Part shown: positions 33,898-45,085 of the stretch, in pieces
Position numbering within the stretch: position 1 is the first letter of the stretch
Layout: each line of letters opens with the position of its first letter
Source: Diadophis punctatus similis
Taxonomy: Eukaryota > Chordata > Lepidosauria > Squamata > Dipsadidae
DNA length: 64,000 nt
Assembly: GCA_023053685.1 (NCBI GenBank)
Contig: JALIGW010000016.1
Span: 9,917,501 to 9,981,500, forward strand
Reading direction: 5' to 3'
Translations under genes and position numbers: made by a program
Notes under the pieces: model-generated
Told to the model about the DNA's origin: nothing
The model's database searches: none
The model's input: only the letters and a program-made list of their open reading frames with translations

Positions 33898-34197
33898 AGT
33901 GGTGGGTTCCTACCGGTGCGGTCCACTCTATCGCACCGGTAGCAGTGGGCTGGTGATGTCATCAAGAGGCTACCGACCCGGTGCGGTCAGTTGCCAGTCC
34001 CTAGGAGCTGCCATCTTTTTTTGTGAATTTTTCGGCGATTTTTTGCTTCTGTGCATGCACGGAAGCAAAATCGCACGAGGGGGTGCGTGCGCATAGCGAG
34101 TGCATGCACAAAATGTGGTGATGTGCGCGCAGCGCACAAAACATGGTGATACGCGTGCAGCGCACCGGTAGCAAGGTAAGAGAGCAACCCGCCCCTG
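33897..34197. mobile_element. hAT-type element, 'ggtgggtt' family, 301 bp
   Basis: Left end CAGTGGTGGGTTCCTACC; right end GCAACCCGCCCCTG. 'ctgtgcatgcacggaagca' and GCGC-rich blocks are shared with 26621 and 44023. It sits between (CA)n and (ATACAT)n, so any 8-bp duplication has been blurred by the microsatellites. Confidence 0.78.

Positions 34198-34258
<61 letters not shown>
34198..34258. repeat. (ATACAT)n microsatellite
   Basis: About ten hexamer units directly after the hAT element. Confidence 0.95.
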
Positions 34259-34260
<2 letters not shown>

Positions 34261-34289
34261 ACAAGACAAGATAGAAAGACCTGCACACG

Positions 34290-34440
34290 GATTAGAGAAT
34301 AAATGAAAGTATACAATATCATCAAGAGAATAAAATAATTGAAATACAAATGGGCTGGTCACATAGCGAGAAGAGAACTGATGGCAGTTGGACAAAAGCA
34401 GTCATAGAATGGATCCCACTTGATAAAAGAAGGCCTCTAT
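34290..34440 (+). pseudogene. LINE ORF2 C-terminal fragment
   Basis: A plus frame contains IIKRIK, then KYKWAGHIARREL, then similarity to VIEWIPLDKRRP, with frameshifts. 'W.WAGHIAR' is common near the C-terminus of several LINE clades. A decayed fragment; clade not determined. Confidence 0.5.
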
Positions 34441-34683
34441 ATACACACACACAATGCATATACATATATTAAAAAAACCCTGCAGGTAAATGAATTTCTG
34501 CTTCAACGTAATATTTTCCACATCTCTGAAACAGAGCATGAAAGACCACCCACCCCTCTGTTCATTCAAATTGTAATCTAAATGTAAATATTTTTACAGG
34601 TCATATAACCTGTTGTAAAAGTCTCAATAAATCCCCCAAGTTTTAATCTATCTATCTTGAACAAAACTCAAAACAATCTATAA

Positions 34684-35132
34684 CAGTGATGGCGAACCTT
34701 TTTTGGTTCGCATGCCAAAAGGGGGGGGTGCGCGCTAGCGTGCGCACGCATGCCCACACCCATTTCCTCCCCCCATGCATGCGCACAACCCCCCCATACT
34801 GCCCCCTGTGCATGTGCACGCACACACACACACACACACACACGCAAAGGCCTCACCGGAGCCTGGGACGGTAAAAAAACGACAAAACGGGCAAACTGGA
34901 AGTTTGGAAAACGCACTTCCGGTTTGTCCGTTTCGTCGTTTTTTGCATTCCGGGGCTTCAGGAAGCTTCCCTGAACCCTCCGGAGTGCTAAAAACAGCCC
35001 AATGGCAAACCGGAAGTGCGTTTTTCCGAACTTCCAGTTTGCCGTGGAGCTGACAGGGCAACGCCTCGCGTGCCCTCCAATATGGCTCCGCGTGCCACCT
35101 GTGGCATGTGTGCCATAGGTTCGCCATCCCTG
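34684..35132. mobile_element. hAT-type element, 'gtgatggcgaacc' family, 449 bp
   Basis: Ends CAGTGATGGCGAACC and GGTTCGCCATCCCTG. Perfect 8-bp target duplication ATCTATAA at 34676-34683 and 35133-35140. It contains (CA)n at 34819-34843 and an internal inverted pair around 'acttccggttt' (34905-34925 with 35010-35025). CpG-rich. ORFs on both strands are composition effects. Confidence 0.92.
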
Positions 35133-35140
35133 ATCTATAA

Positions 35141-36009
35141 CTTTAAAATAGGTTACTTTATTGTCAAGATTCTTCCCAAAAAATTTTTTACTTCAGTTAG
35201 TAGAAAAAAAAATAGTAAATAAAAATATATTTAGGGTTCATCTTCCCCTTCTTGATGTTAATTCTGGTATATACTAATAATACTTCTTTGTTATTTTTAT
35301 TACTTGAAATGAGAAAAGCTCACATTGAGAAGATCCGCTGTGTAGCTTGTCAGCACATTGACAGGATTAAGATTACCAATAGGGCTATCTTCTTCTGCTG
35401 AGACAATTGATATATGAACTTGCATTTCCCCCCTGCACAATTAGGAGCCAGCTCCTTCAACAAAATATAAAGCAGTTGTAGCTCTTCTTTCTGTTGCCTA
35501 GGTGGTGATGGAAAGTGGTGTAAGGGCTAAAGTTTTGGAGGGGAAATGTTGCAAGGAGTGCATATTTCCTGGTCTACAATATGGTAATAGGTTGAAAGAT
35601 AAATTTAGGATCTGCATGCTGCTGTTTATCTCCAGAGCTTTTTGGTGTCTCCGGGCATCTCTTTCCTCAGCCTTAGAGGCTTTTCTGGGATGGAAGGCTT
35701 TTGCCCTTATTTGGGCAGCCACTCTTCTACTGCCCGCTCTTGATGCTGAGGGACCTTTCTGTTTAATATGGGGGCCCCTTCTCTTCCCCACTCATGTGAG
35801 CCACCTCCTGGTTCTCTGAGGCAGCGGTATCTTCCATCCTTTGTTTCTCCAGCTGTATTGGAGACTTTCTGGTCCCCTACTAGGGAGGCGCCAGGGTGTC
35901 TGCTACTGAAAAGCACGCCAGATGTTGGCTCTGTTTGAAAGAGCCAGAAGATGGTGGGGGTGCTGGGTGGAACAAAGACGCCAGCCATGTTGCTCTACAG
36001 CTAGGCAGG
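35141..36009. other. Unidentified GC-rich segment
   Basis: From about 35440 onward the composition turns GC-rich with several mid-size ORFs, including a minus frame at 35498-35791 (97 codons, basic) and a plus frame at 35896-36138. I recognise no domain. It may be the 5' region of a retroelement whose body is absent. Confidence 0.35.
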
Positions 36010-36024
36010 TTGGAGCTTAGTCGT

Positions 36025-36420
36025 TGCGGCAGTTGTCCCTATCAAAAGGGAAGCCAGATGGATCATTGCAGCGGCTGTGCCTATCAAAAGGGAAGCCAGC
36101 CAGACCATTGCAGCGGCTGTGCCGATCAAACGGGGTAGCCAGCTAAGTTGTTGGGGCAGCTCGTCTTCTCAAAAACAGCTGATCGCTGCGGTGACTCTCG
36201 TTTGCTCGAAAGCTGCTCTGTTCACCGAAAAACAGCTAATGGGAGCTGCTCTGTTCTCCCACCGACCAGCTGATTGCCTAAGCGACTGTAACAGTCGCTC
36301 AAAAATCTCGCTGTATTGCTTCCCCGAAACCATGCTGTTCTCCAAAAGAAACCAGCTGATTTGTTGTTAAATCCGTGCCACTCTCACGCCAAACAGCTGA
36401 TTGCTGCGAGGGCTGTACTG
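36025..36420 (+). repeat. 42-bp tandem repeat with degenerate extension
   Basis: Three units with a 42-bp period: 'atcaaaaggg' at 36041 and 36083 and 'atcaaacggg' at 36125. In the plus frame 35896-36138 they encode a 14-residue repeat, CSGCAYQKGSQPDH, with a CxxC pair. Downstream, 'cagctgat' followed by a GC-rich phrase recurs irregularly (near 36176, 36229, 36269, 36353 and 36396). The period is a multiple of three and the frame stays open over the three units. No known protein matches. Confidence 0.6.
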
Positions 36421-36609
36421 CTCATCCGAAACCTCGTCGCTGCCAAAGAATTTAGCTCTGCCTTTTTGCTCTGAAGAGCTCTTTTGAAACGTGAGCTAAG
36501 ACTGAGTCAAAACTGGGGGACAGTCAAGAGAGGCATGGCTGCAAAGTTTAAAAGGACTCAATCTCTGGGCAGAAAGGCGGAGTTAACCCATTCTTTGGAT
36601 TCTCTGCTC

Positions 36610-36695
36610 AGCACACTGGAGAAGTGAAATGTTTTCAAGGAAAAAAAACCCAATAAAGTCCTGTTGCCTTTTGAAAAGCAACTTGGGAAGAGGCT
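36610..36695 (+). mobile_element. Penelope-like fragment, third family, decayed
   Basis: 'gagaagtgaaatgttttca' and 'gtcctgttgccttttgaaaa' correspond to 'gagaagcgaaatgtcttca' and the sequence that follows it at 60549-60610. No CTGANGA core remains. Confidence 0.45.
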
Positions 36696-36984
36696 TGCTA
36701 TTTTGGTGTATTGTGTAGCCCCTTCTTTCCAAATTTTTATGCAGAACTTCAATACCTAATATCTTCTGAGGTATGGAATGGTTATTTCTATATCTTGTTT
36801 AACAATGTCTGGGCCCATGATTTTATTAGATCACAGTCCTCTGATATCTATCTCCAAGGTGGCTAAACAGCTGAAACCAACTTGATTTTGGTGGGAATGA
36901 TGAAAAGATACGTATATGGAAAGATGGGCTCCAGTCCTGCATCCTTGTTTAACTTGCACAATACATTAGGTACCTTCATGGAAA

Positions 36985-37400
36985 ATTTGCAAGATGACAT
37001 TTTTGAGAAGGAAGTAATTATTCTTTAAATAACTCATCATCACTCCTGGAGAATTCCAAAATCTAACAAATTAAGGACTTTAAATACTTGGGCATACACA
37101 TCTCCAAGTATCAGCAACTTGGAAACATCAACAGAGAAAGGTCACAGCTATGGCCCCAAAACTCGCAAAAGCAATTTTGCATTTCACCAATCATAATAGC
37201 GATAATCACTTTCCTGCTGCTACAAAAATGTTCATCAGAGCTAAGGTCATCAGCCGCTTGCTTTACAGTGCACAAATTTGCTACTGTGGAGACTTAACCC
37301 CAATTGAGACTGTACAATCTAAATTTTTGAGAGCTCAGCTATGAGTGCCCCATTATGTATCAAGCTCCTCTTTGAGATGAGAATTTGTCCTAATTTTCAT
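36985..37400 (+). pseudogene. LINE ORF2 fragment, post-RT region
   Basis: Plus frames read FKYLGIHISK, then MFIRAKVISRLLYSAQICYC, then LTPIETVQSKFLRAQL, in different frames. 'FKYLG', 'VISRLLY' and 'IE.VQSKFLR' are typical of the region after the RT domain in LINEs. It overlaps in family with the fragment at 61205-61615, which ends where this one begins. Confidence 0.55.
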
Positions 37401-37489
37401 GATGATTGGCTGCTGAAATACTAAATAGGGGTTTTTTTAGGGGGGGAAATAACATGTGAGCCTCCTATACTTATGGGATACCAGTGTCC

Positions 37490-38200
37490 TCACAGCTCTA
37501 TATCAATATAGATACAGATATATAGATATAGATAGACATAGAGAAAGCAACCTAGAATTAGGAGGAAGGAGGACCAGCAGGGAGGGGGAGGGGATCTCTG
37601 AGGGGTTGGAGAGCCTGGATATTCCTGTCATGATGGGGAGAGGTAGGTATAGTGGGAGCAGAGGGGTGGGCTGCTCTCGGGGAATAAGACCTCGCTGCTT
37701 ACACGCGATCCCTTGTTCCGGCCCCTCCGATGTGGTTCCATCTTGATCAACCCGAGTACCTGGTGAACGGAGTTTTCAGGGCCCTGGGCTCAAGCTGATG
37801 CTGTTGAATGCCAGGTCAATTGTCAACAAAGCCCCTCTGGTACGTGATTTAATCACTGAGGTGGACCTGGCATGTATAACTGAGACCTGGCTGGGCCAGG
37901 AGGGGGGAGTTGCCCTCTCTGAGGTATGCCCAGACGGGTTCTCAGTTCTGCATCAGCCACGACCCCAGGGAAGGGGGGGAGGAGTGGCTATTATACCACG
38001 CCGGAATCTGCATCCTCGTAGGAGCCCTGCCCCGGAGATTGTCGGGTGTGAGACTCTCCTTTTGAAGTTGGACTTAGGGGTTCAGGTGGGCCTTTTGTTA
38101 GCTGTTTAGCTGTTCTTATATATGTTGTACGCCGCCCTGAGTCCTCAGGGAGTAGGGCGGCCTATAAGAATCGCAAATAAAATAAAAATAAAAATAAAGG
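37490..38200 (+). mobile_element. Internally deleted L2-type LINE
   Basis: 5' UTR (about 37560-37797), then a frame at 37798-38109 encoding the start of an apurinic-type endonuclease: [64 protein letters not shown]...K and L..TETWL are the first endonuclease motifs. After about 90 residues it jumps to the L2 3' end, 'gtacgccgccctgagtcctc' followed by 'cggcctataagaatcgc' and an A-rich tail. The rest of the endonuclease and the whole RT are missing, leaving both termini. Confidence 0.78.
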
Positions 38201-38395
38201 AAAAATTTCCTGACAGTGAGAACAATTAACCAGTGGAATGGCTTGCCTTCCGAAGTTGTGGATGCTTCATCACTGGAGGTTTTTAAGAAGAGATTGGACA
38301 GCCATTTGTCTGAAATGGAATAGTGTCTCCTACTTGAGCAGGGGATTGGATTAATAATTGACTTCCAACTCTATTATTCTGTTATTACTATAGCT
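38201..38395 (+). mobile_element. CR1 LINE 3' fragment
   Basis: Contains 'aatttcctgacagtgagaac', 'cagtggaatggcttgccttc', 'gattggacagccatttgtct' and ends 'ttccaactctattattctg'. It abuts the L2 tail directly. Confidence 0.82.
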
Positions 38396-39863
38396 TATCA
38401 ATATAATGACTTTGCCTGGCCCTAATACAGCATTTCTGAAACTGAAATAGGGTTCTTTATCACTGGTGTCCAGAATGAACTAATATACAGTATATATGCA
38501 TGGCCCATGTAAATAGGAAGTCTGTTTGGGAGGTTGTCCCATTTCCCTATAATGTACAATATATGCAGGAAATATTCCCTGCCCATTGAATAGAAGAGTA
38601 TTACCCTCTGTGTATTACATTTTGCCATCTTTGCAAGTAGCGTTTAATAACAATCAGTTTTAATAACATTTCTGCACATGAGAGACTCTGTCTCGCTTAT
38701 TGGAAGAAACCATTCCAACAAGCTTTTCATGCGATTTTCCATAGCCCTCTTCTACATACCATGGTAAATCCTCTTAATTATTCCCATAATAACTCATGTT
38801 AGTATATAAGTCTAAGTGCTATTGCTATTAATATGTTTAAAGTATTATTATTTAATTAATAATAACTTTCAGAAGAGCAGAAGACAATTCCTACCCTCCC
38901 TTCTCTATAGCTGCCCATCTCAATCCATTTGACTCTGACTTGGCCGACAGGTCTCCAGATATTTCCAGATTTATTTATTTTATTTATTTCTTAAATGTAT
39001 ATGCCACTCATCTTGCCGTCAAAGCGATTCTACCAATTTTATTTTAATTACTATTGCTATAAAATGCTCAATTGTCTGTCAATTTTGGGAACCACATTAA
39101 TTGGTTGTGTAAATTGTAACCAGTTTTATTTTACTTTATTCTTTTTGTCTCTGATCATAAAAGTAACATTAAAAAATATTTGTGGTTGTAACTTCTTTTA
39201 ATTAATTGAATAATTTTTTTCTGGACTAAAATGTCTTGCTTACTCTCCAGAACTGCAATAATAAGATGGGTATCCACATAAATTGGTTAAATACATTAAA
39301 AATCAATAAATAAAACTTGTGTATGCTGTTAATACTGCTTTGAAGTTTCTGATAGCTATCTACCTTCTCTGTATCATTGTACAACTAGCTGTATTTTGTA
39401 GCCTAGAAAAATAGTCTAGGAGGACTAGCAATCAGCTAGGTAGATTTATAAATCAATTCATTTGTGTTAAATTATGCCATCTACCAATCCAAGAATAAAA
39501 GCAGTTGTTCAGAAAAAGGCATCATTGGCATACTAATTTAGAGAATAGGGTGATTTATCTTGCCCCGCATTCTTACAATGAACTGCTGAGAAGCTAATAG
39601 CTGGCCAGCATTATACAATATGCTTTGTGGTTATTACTAATCACAACCACAGACAGAAAACTATATCAGTCTCAAATCTCACTGAAATCCATGTGATGTA
39701 GTCATTATGGCCAACTTACCACTGATTTGAATAGAACTAAAATGTAACAAAGCTTGAGATATTATGCACAGTTAACTAACTGTAAAGTTTCCTTGACTTG
39801 TGTGTCTTAGACACAGATATCACTTCTGTATAATTTAGTCTGGACCCAACCCAATATCTTTTA
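38396..39863. other. Unannotated AT-rich DNA
   Basis: No gene found. A possible inverted LINE tail with (TTTA)n lies at about 38970-39030. Confidence 0.45.
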
Positions 39864-40171
39864 CAGTGGTACCTCTGTACTCGTTGTTAACTGCTTCTGG
39901 GAGGTCCAGACAATGAGACCAAACAAACCATGTGACTAACCACGTGACCCTTTATTTTGGCCAGGAAAAACTTCTGTCTTTCCCTTTTCCTATGTCAATG
40001 ATTTTCCCAGCATAGCCGTCTTCCTGTCTGTTTTCCGCAGCCATCCCCTTTTTCCTATCACAGCACGTTGAATACCGAACAAACAAGTACCGGGACAACA
40101 TTTTAGCACCAAAATGCATTGAGTATCAAATTTGATGAGTTTTGAACCAGTCGAGTAGCAAGGTACCACTG
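39864..40171. mobile_element. Tigger/mariner-like MITE, 308 bp
   Basis: Ends CAGTGGTACCTCTGTACTCG and the inverse CGAGTAGCAAGGTACCACTG, about 20 bp. TA precedes the left end; AA follows the right end, one change from a TA duplication. CAGTGGTACCTC ends are known from pogo/Tigger-type elements. No transposase ORF. Confidence 0.65.
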
Positions 40172-40185
40172 AATATACTTCATGT

Positions 40186-40335
40186 ATATACAGTATATAC
40201 AGTATATACAGTATATACAGTATATGTATGTATGTATGTATGTATGTGTGTGTATGTGTATGTATACGTATACGTATACATATAAGTATATTCATATACA
40301 TATACATATACATATACATATATAGTATATATTCA
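40186..40335. repeat. Compound microsatellite
   Basis: (ACAGTATAT)n at 40187-40222, then (TATG)n and mixed (TATACG)/(ATACAT)n to about 40322. Confidence 0.95.
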
Positions 40336-41003
40336 TATATTCACTGTATATACTTCATGGTGCCTTGTACCAACCCTCCCCCCCCCCCCCATTGCATTGT
40401 ATCTGAAACAAAGTAAAGTATGTTTCTTTGGAAAAAAACTGACATCATTTGCTAATATCTTATGTAGTATTTTCTACTTAATAGCATCTAGTATAATAAA
40501 CACATTTAAGAATTTTTTTCCCTTGCTTATCTTAAAATCTAGTTCAAAATAACTGTCAAATGCAGCTCCAGGATGCTTCTTGTGACCCAAAATTCATATT
40601 CAACAATGCAAAATTAATTATTTTACATCTTTGGAAAAAGAGCGTGCTATGTTATTTTTGTTATTTGAACCATTTACATTATTCCATATGACTCAATTAT
40701 CTTTAAGAATGGTAAATTATGCATTTTGATTTTCAATTAAATAGCCAAAATAGATAAACAACAAATAAAAACAATTCATTATTTAATAGTTTCAGAATTG
40801 TGTTGTGAATTTTACAGTGTAAAGAACTTATTACAGACAGGAGCAACATATATATAAAATGAAAAAAAATATTTTTAAGTGAATTCTTTATCCATTCATT
40901 GCACAAATATTCAGATTTACCTTTTTACCTCTAAATCAGGTGAGCTATCTAAGGATAAAGAATTGGCTATCCCTCCAAATCCTTTTTATATAGCCCCAGA
41001 TCC
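40336..41003. other. Unannotated AT-rich DNA
   Basis: A poly-C run at 40377-40390 and AT-rich sequence; no gene or repeat recognised. Confidence 0.45.
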
Positions 41004-41011
41004 CACTACAT

Positions 41012-41146
41012 CAGGCCTGTAAAACACGTGGTGCGCAGGCCAAATGCATCACGCACTGGCCACGCCCATGCCCGGTTTAGCAAAGGGGGGAAAAGTTGCG
41101 ATACATCATGTGACACTGCCGTGATGCCACAAGTTTGATACCCCTG
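41012..41146 (+). mobile_element. hAT-type MITE, 'gtcaaactc' family
   Basis: Left end CAGGCCTGTAAAACACG (mutated); right end AGTTTGATACCCCTG. Perfect 8-bp target duplication CACTACAT at 41004-41011 and 41147-41154. Confidence 0.92.
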
Positions 41147-41154
41147 CACTACAT

Positions 41155-41984
41155 GATAGCTAAAAAAGAGTAATATGGTTCCCCATAATTACTGCTTTCC
41201 CATAAGCCCTAATAAAGCAATGTCTTTTAAAATAACACTTTAAAAATGTGAATGTTTAAACACAAAACTTGGTAAATCCCACTGCATCCATATTTTGGTA
41301 TTGCCTTTCTCGCTTGGCTTTCAGCCATCCAGAAAATGTCGACTGCATTTCTGAGCCAGTAAAAGATTGTCTAATCTGCCTGAGCTGTGGTTATGAATAA
41401 GACATTTCCCTTCTATTTCATTTGAGATAGCATGCCACATTCATCAGAGATGCAACTTTTCTCTGAAAGTCAAGGAAAGGATTAAAATACTTCCCCAGCA
41501 AGTGATTATTAGAGACCTATCACCTTTCCCTGTCACCAGTATAGGCCAGCAAGTATTTTTAGGTGGAAGGAAGCCAAGAGATCAAAAAGGAATTTTAATT
41601 TATAGCTGGCTGTTTTGACTGCCTATATCTCTATTTTGAAGCTTTAGACATTGTATATATGAATTTAACTCTGTGTTTGTGTGTAATAAAAAAAAGCAGC
41701 AGGGGAATTGGGAGACTGCAGTATGGACAATCTTAAATCAAGAAAGCATGAGCAAGCAACTGAAACGGCTTAAAGATACAGCATAGATATGCCCTGAGAT
41801 TTGCAAAAGTTATACTGAAAATGACCAATGATGAAAATACAACCATAATCATGCTAAACTAAGGCTATCAATGAATTTAACTGTTTTAATTTTGACCACA
41901 ATTAAAAGCATTAAAATATATTAAAAGGCTAGCAAGAAATGTAGATTAAAATGTGTACATGAAATAAAATGATGCCTGAAAGCC
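41155..41984. other. Unannotated AT-rich DNA
   Basis: No gene or recognisable repeat. Confidence 0.45.
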
Positions 41985-42039
41985 AGAGGGAGTTCTAGTC
42001 CTGCCTTATTCATAAAAGCCAGCAGGATGGCTTTGGGCC

Positions 42040-42080
<41 letters not shown>

Positions 42081-42132
42081 TCTCTCTCTCTCTCTCTCCC
42101 TCCCTCCCTCCCTCCCTCCCCCTCTCTCTCTC
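41985..42132 (+). mobile_element. SINE family D fragment expanded into microsatellite
   Basis: 'gagttctagtcctgcctta' followed by 'aaaagccagcaggatggctt' and 'gggcca' matches the mid-part of a common squamate tRNA-derived SINE, in which the next bases would be a short CACTCTCTCTC-like run. Here that position is occupied by (CA)n, (TC)n and (CCCT)n totalling about 90 bp. Confidence 0.6.
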
Positions 42133-42254
42133 ATTAGCAACTGGACAGTGAAGCGAGTCTTGAAATATTCATTGTAGAGGAGGTGATTAACATATATTTG
42201 TCCCACAGTCTTCAGAATTTTAAGAATCATAGCCAATATGCTAAGAATTAAGTT

Positions 42255-42888
42255 TTGATTTACAACTGGTTGCTTAATGACATTTTGAAGTTACAACAGG
42301 CCTCTCTAGGGATACTTACAACCAGGATTCTACGTTCTGACAGTTGACTCTTTGCAGTGGCCATTTGCAAAGTCACATGACTGCATTTTATGACAGTTTT
42401 GCCAAAAACTAGCATTTACTTCCAGTTTTCAGCAAAACCAGCCTATAGAAGACTATTAGTTCATTTAAAGACCATGATGTTCACAATTGCTGTGGTTACT
42501 TAGGAGCTGAGATAGCGCAGTGGTTAAAAGCAGCATTGCGACCTTCAGCTGATTGCTAGTTCAGCAGTCCAGCTGTTCGAATCTCACTAGGCTCAAGGTT
42601 GACTCAGCCTTCCATCCTTCTGAGGTGGGTAAAATGAGGACCCAGATTGTTGGGGGCAATATGCTGAACTCTGTAAACCGCTTAGAGAGGGCTGGAAAGC
42701 ACTATGAAGTGGTATATAAGTAAAGTGCTATTGCTATTGCTATTACTTTATGACTGTCCTGTTTTGAGTACTGCAAAAAAGGTTGTAAAATTAGATCAGT
42801 TACGTGGATGAGCTGATTTATGACTGTCATGAGTTACAACCACGATGGGCAGGTCCATTACAGTTGTAACTCGAGGACTATCTGCGTA
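42255..42888. mobile_element. 'gacttac' MITE split by a SINE
   Basis: Left part contains 'gatttacaactggttgctta'; right end 'gtaactcgaggactatctg'. It is more diverged than the 6106 copy. The SINE at 42505-42750 lies in the middle. Confidence 0.7.
42505..42750 (+). mobile_element. tRNA-derived SINE, family B, (GCTATT)n tail
   Basis: A-box region TAGCGCAGTGG, B-box-like GTTCGAATCTC, body 'ggacccagattgttggggg', tail 'aaaccgcttagagagggc' and three GCTATT units. The tail differs from the 10607 copy, so two subfamilies are present. Confidence 0.88.
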
Positions 42889-44022
42889 TATTATAACAGC
42901 AAGCTACGTAAGCAGTGACTAATTAAATTTCTTAATAACCCATAAGTATGCCCAATTCTGCATAACAGAAATATACCTAATTTCTGTTTGCCTATGCTGA
43001 TACTTAATACGCTTACTCCTATGTTGAATATTAGATTATACATTTTACAAGCATTGGACCTGCCTTCCTATTCATTGGGAAATATCACACCATTGGAAGA
43101 ACAGCAATAGTATACTTAATATTTAAAATCTCACAGAGGAGAAGTCGAGATCTTTTTTGAACATTTTGAATAAACGCCTAGGGAACTTTTCTGACAAGGA
43201 GTATAAGTGCAATAAATAATATGTGATAATTTCCCCATATTATTTATTGCACTAAACTCTAATAAAAAATTTCCTTTGAACCATGTTAAGGGCTTTGATA
43301 TCTGGCTAAGCATGATCCCTAATAAGAATGTTCTTTATTTTATACTGTATAGCTGCAGTTCAAAACGTCATTATTCACACAGAGTTCTATTAAAGTAAAT
43401 TAGAGTGCTGTTGAGTAAGTGGGTTACATACTATGGATTTAATGAATAATTGCAGTGAAGCAAAATTAAAGGAGAAAAAAAATTCCACCTTGAATCTAAC
43501 TCAATGTATTTTCTTTTAATCCGTAGAGCCAGCTATTTTCGATTCTGCAGTCTTGCATTCCAATTTTAGCCTTGACTGTTTATCCACTTCCCATCAATTA
43601 ATTATAAATAAACTTTATAATTAAAAGCCGGTATTTACAAGCATTACCATATAAACCCTACCACATGAAAGAGATGATATGAGACTGTCACTTTGCATTT
43701 CATGCTTATGTTCAGTTTTTAAGAACTTTGGACAGCAATGCCCTTTTCTTTCAATATCAATAATGAAGAAGTCTCCTCTCGAGAACTGGCCATGCTACAT
43801 TCATGCTTTAATGTAACTTCATATAATTACCCTTGTTTTTAACTTCCATAATACATCAAAGATAAAATTCAAAGCACCCAAATTCTGCATCAGGAATACT
43901 ATATACTGCATGGTAATAAAAGTGAATAATGCTGTTGAGATATTCCAGTCTTTGTCTCCCCTCCAAAGAGCTCTGGAGAAGGACACTTTTGTCCAGCTAC
44001 AGTGTTAGAATATAGTTGTTAC
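42889..44022. other. Unannotated AT-rich DNA
   Basis: No gene found. A perfect 18-bp inverted repeat lies at 43206-43253 (arms 43206-43223 and 43236-43253, 12-nt loop). The rest is unclassified. Confidence 0.45.
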
Positions 44023-44325
44023 CAGAGGTGGGTTCCTGCCGGAGCTGCCCAATGCGCAGCTCCGGTAGGGAGCGGCGGATTGCGCAACCGCTCCGGAGCC
44101 CTCTCTGCCGGTCCATCGCGCACATCACCATTTTTTCCTGTGAATTTTTGGGCGATTTTGCTTCAGCGCATGTGCGGAAGCAAAATCACGCCAAAATTTC
44201 ACGAGGGGACGCGTGCGAGAGATTTTGGCGAGATTTTGCTTCTGCGCATGCGTGGAAGCAAAATCGTGCTGAAATCTCGTGCGTGCGTGTGTCCCCTTGC
44301 GAGATTTTGGCACGATTTTGCTTTC

Positions 44326-44400
<75 letters not shown>

Positions 44401-44745
44401 TTGACATTTATATACCGCCTCACAGTGCAAACACTCTAAGCAGTTTACACCAGTAAGCGATGTATATTTATATTGTCCCCAACAATCTGGGTCCTCACCT
44501 CAGAAGGATGGAAGGCTGAGTCAACCTTGAGCCGGTGAGATTTGAACCGCTGACCTGCGGATCAGTGTCAGCTAAAGTGGCCTGCAGTACCTGCCTCTAA
44601 CCGCTGTGCCACCTCGGCTCTTTCTTGCATGCGCAGAAGCAAAATCCCGTGAGGGGGCGCACGTGTTTTGTGAGCGTGCGCATGCCTGAAGTGTGGAGAT
44701 GCGCGCGCAGTGCACCGGCACCGGTAAGGCAGCAACCCGCCACTG
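44023..44745. mobile_element. hAT-type element with nested SINE
   Basis: Left end CAGAGGTGGGTTCCTGCC; right end GGCAGCAACCCGCCACTG. Flanks GTTGTTAC (44015-44022) and GTTGATAC (44746-44753) match at 7 of 8. The interior is made of repeated 'gcatgcgtggaagcaaaatc'-type blocks in both orientations. A SINE with its (TTTA)n tail occupies 44327-44622. Confidence 0.85.
44327..44622 (-). mobile_element. SINE family B with long (TTTA)n tail
   Basis: Minus orientation. The tail (TTTA)n spans 44326-44402, the body is 'taccgcctcacagtgc' and 'caacaatctgggtcctc', the head is complementary to GAGCCGAGGTGGCACAGCGG. TTTCTT occurs on both sides, a plausible short target duplication. Confidence 0.87.
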
Positions 44746-44753
44746 GTTGATAC

Positions 44754-45085
44754 CAAAGGACAATAAGTAGCATAACATTCCCTAAAGAGACAGCTGAATC
44801 AATATCTCTTTGTTGCTTCTAGCAGAATAGTTACATTCAACTTCATTATGATTGTCATTATCATCACCATCATCATCTCCAAAATGTCTTCTCATTATAA
44901 TTCATATTCCATCCTCCAATTTTATTAAGCTAAGCTTCTCAAGACTTTCCTGAAGCCAGCAATGGCTTTTTTTCTATCACCTTTGGATGAAATCACCTTC
45001 CTGGACACTTACCTGGTAATACTTCTTTTTCAAAATGCCTTGTTTCTTAATCTTTTGACTTAAAGCAGCTTCCCTTGGGGCTTAT
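44754..45085. other. Unannotated
   Basis: No gene or recognisable repeat. Confidence 0.4.

Larger units (their letters stand above)
33736..34560. repeat. Inverted duplication with arms of about 72 bp
   Basis: 33736-33807 and the reverse complement of 34485-34560 share CAGAGGG, 'tttcatgctctgtttcag' and 'gaaattcatttacc', with scattered differences. The 677 bp between the arms holds (CA)n, a hAT element, (ATACAT)n and a LINE fragment. The arms' identity is unknown. Confidence 0.7.

Noticed and set aside
35498..35791. 97-codon basic minus-strand ORF as a gene
   Set aside because: No recognisable domain, an overlapping plus-strand ORF of similar length, and a GC-rich context of unknown origin.
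44002..44456. Two ORFs of about 145 codons
   Set aside because: They consist of hAT internal repeats followed by (TTTA)n read-through.
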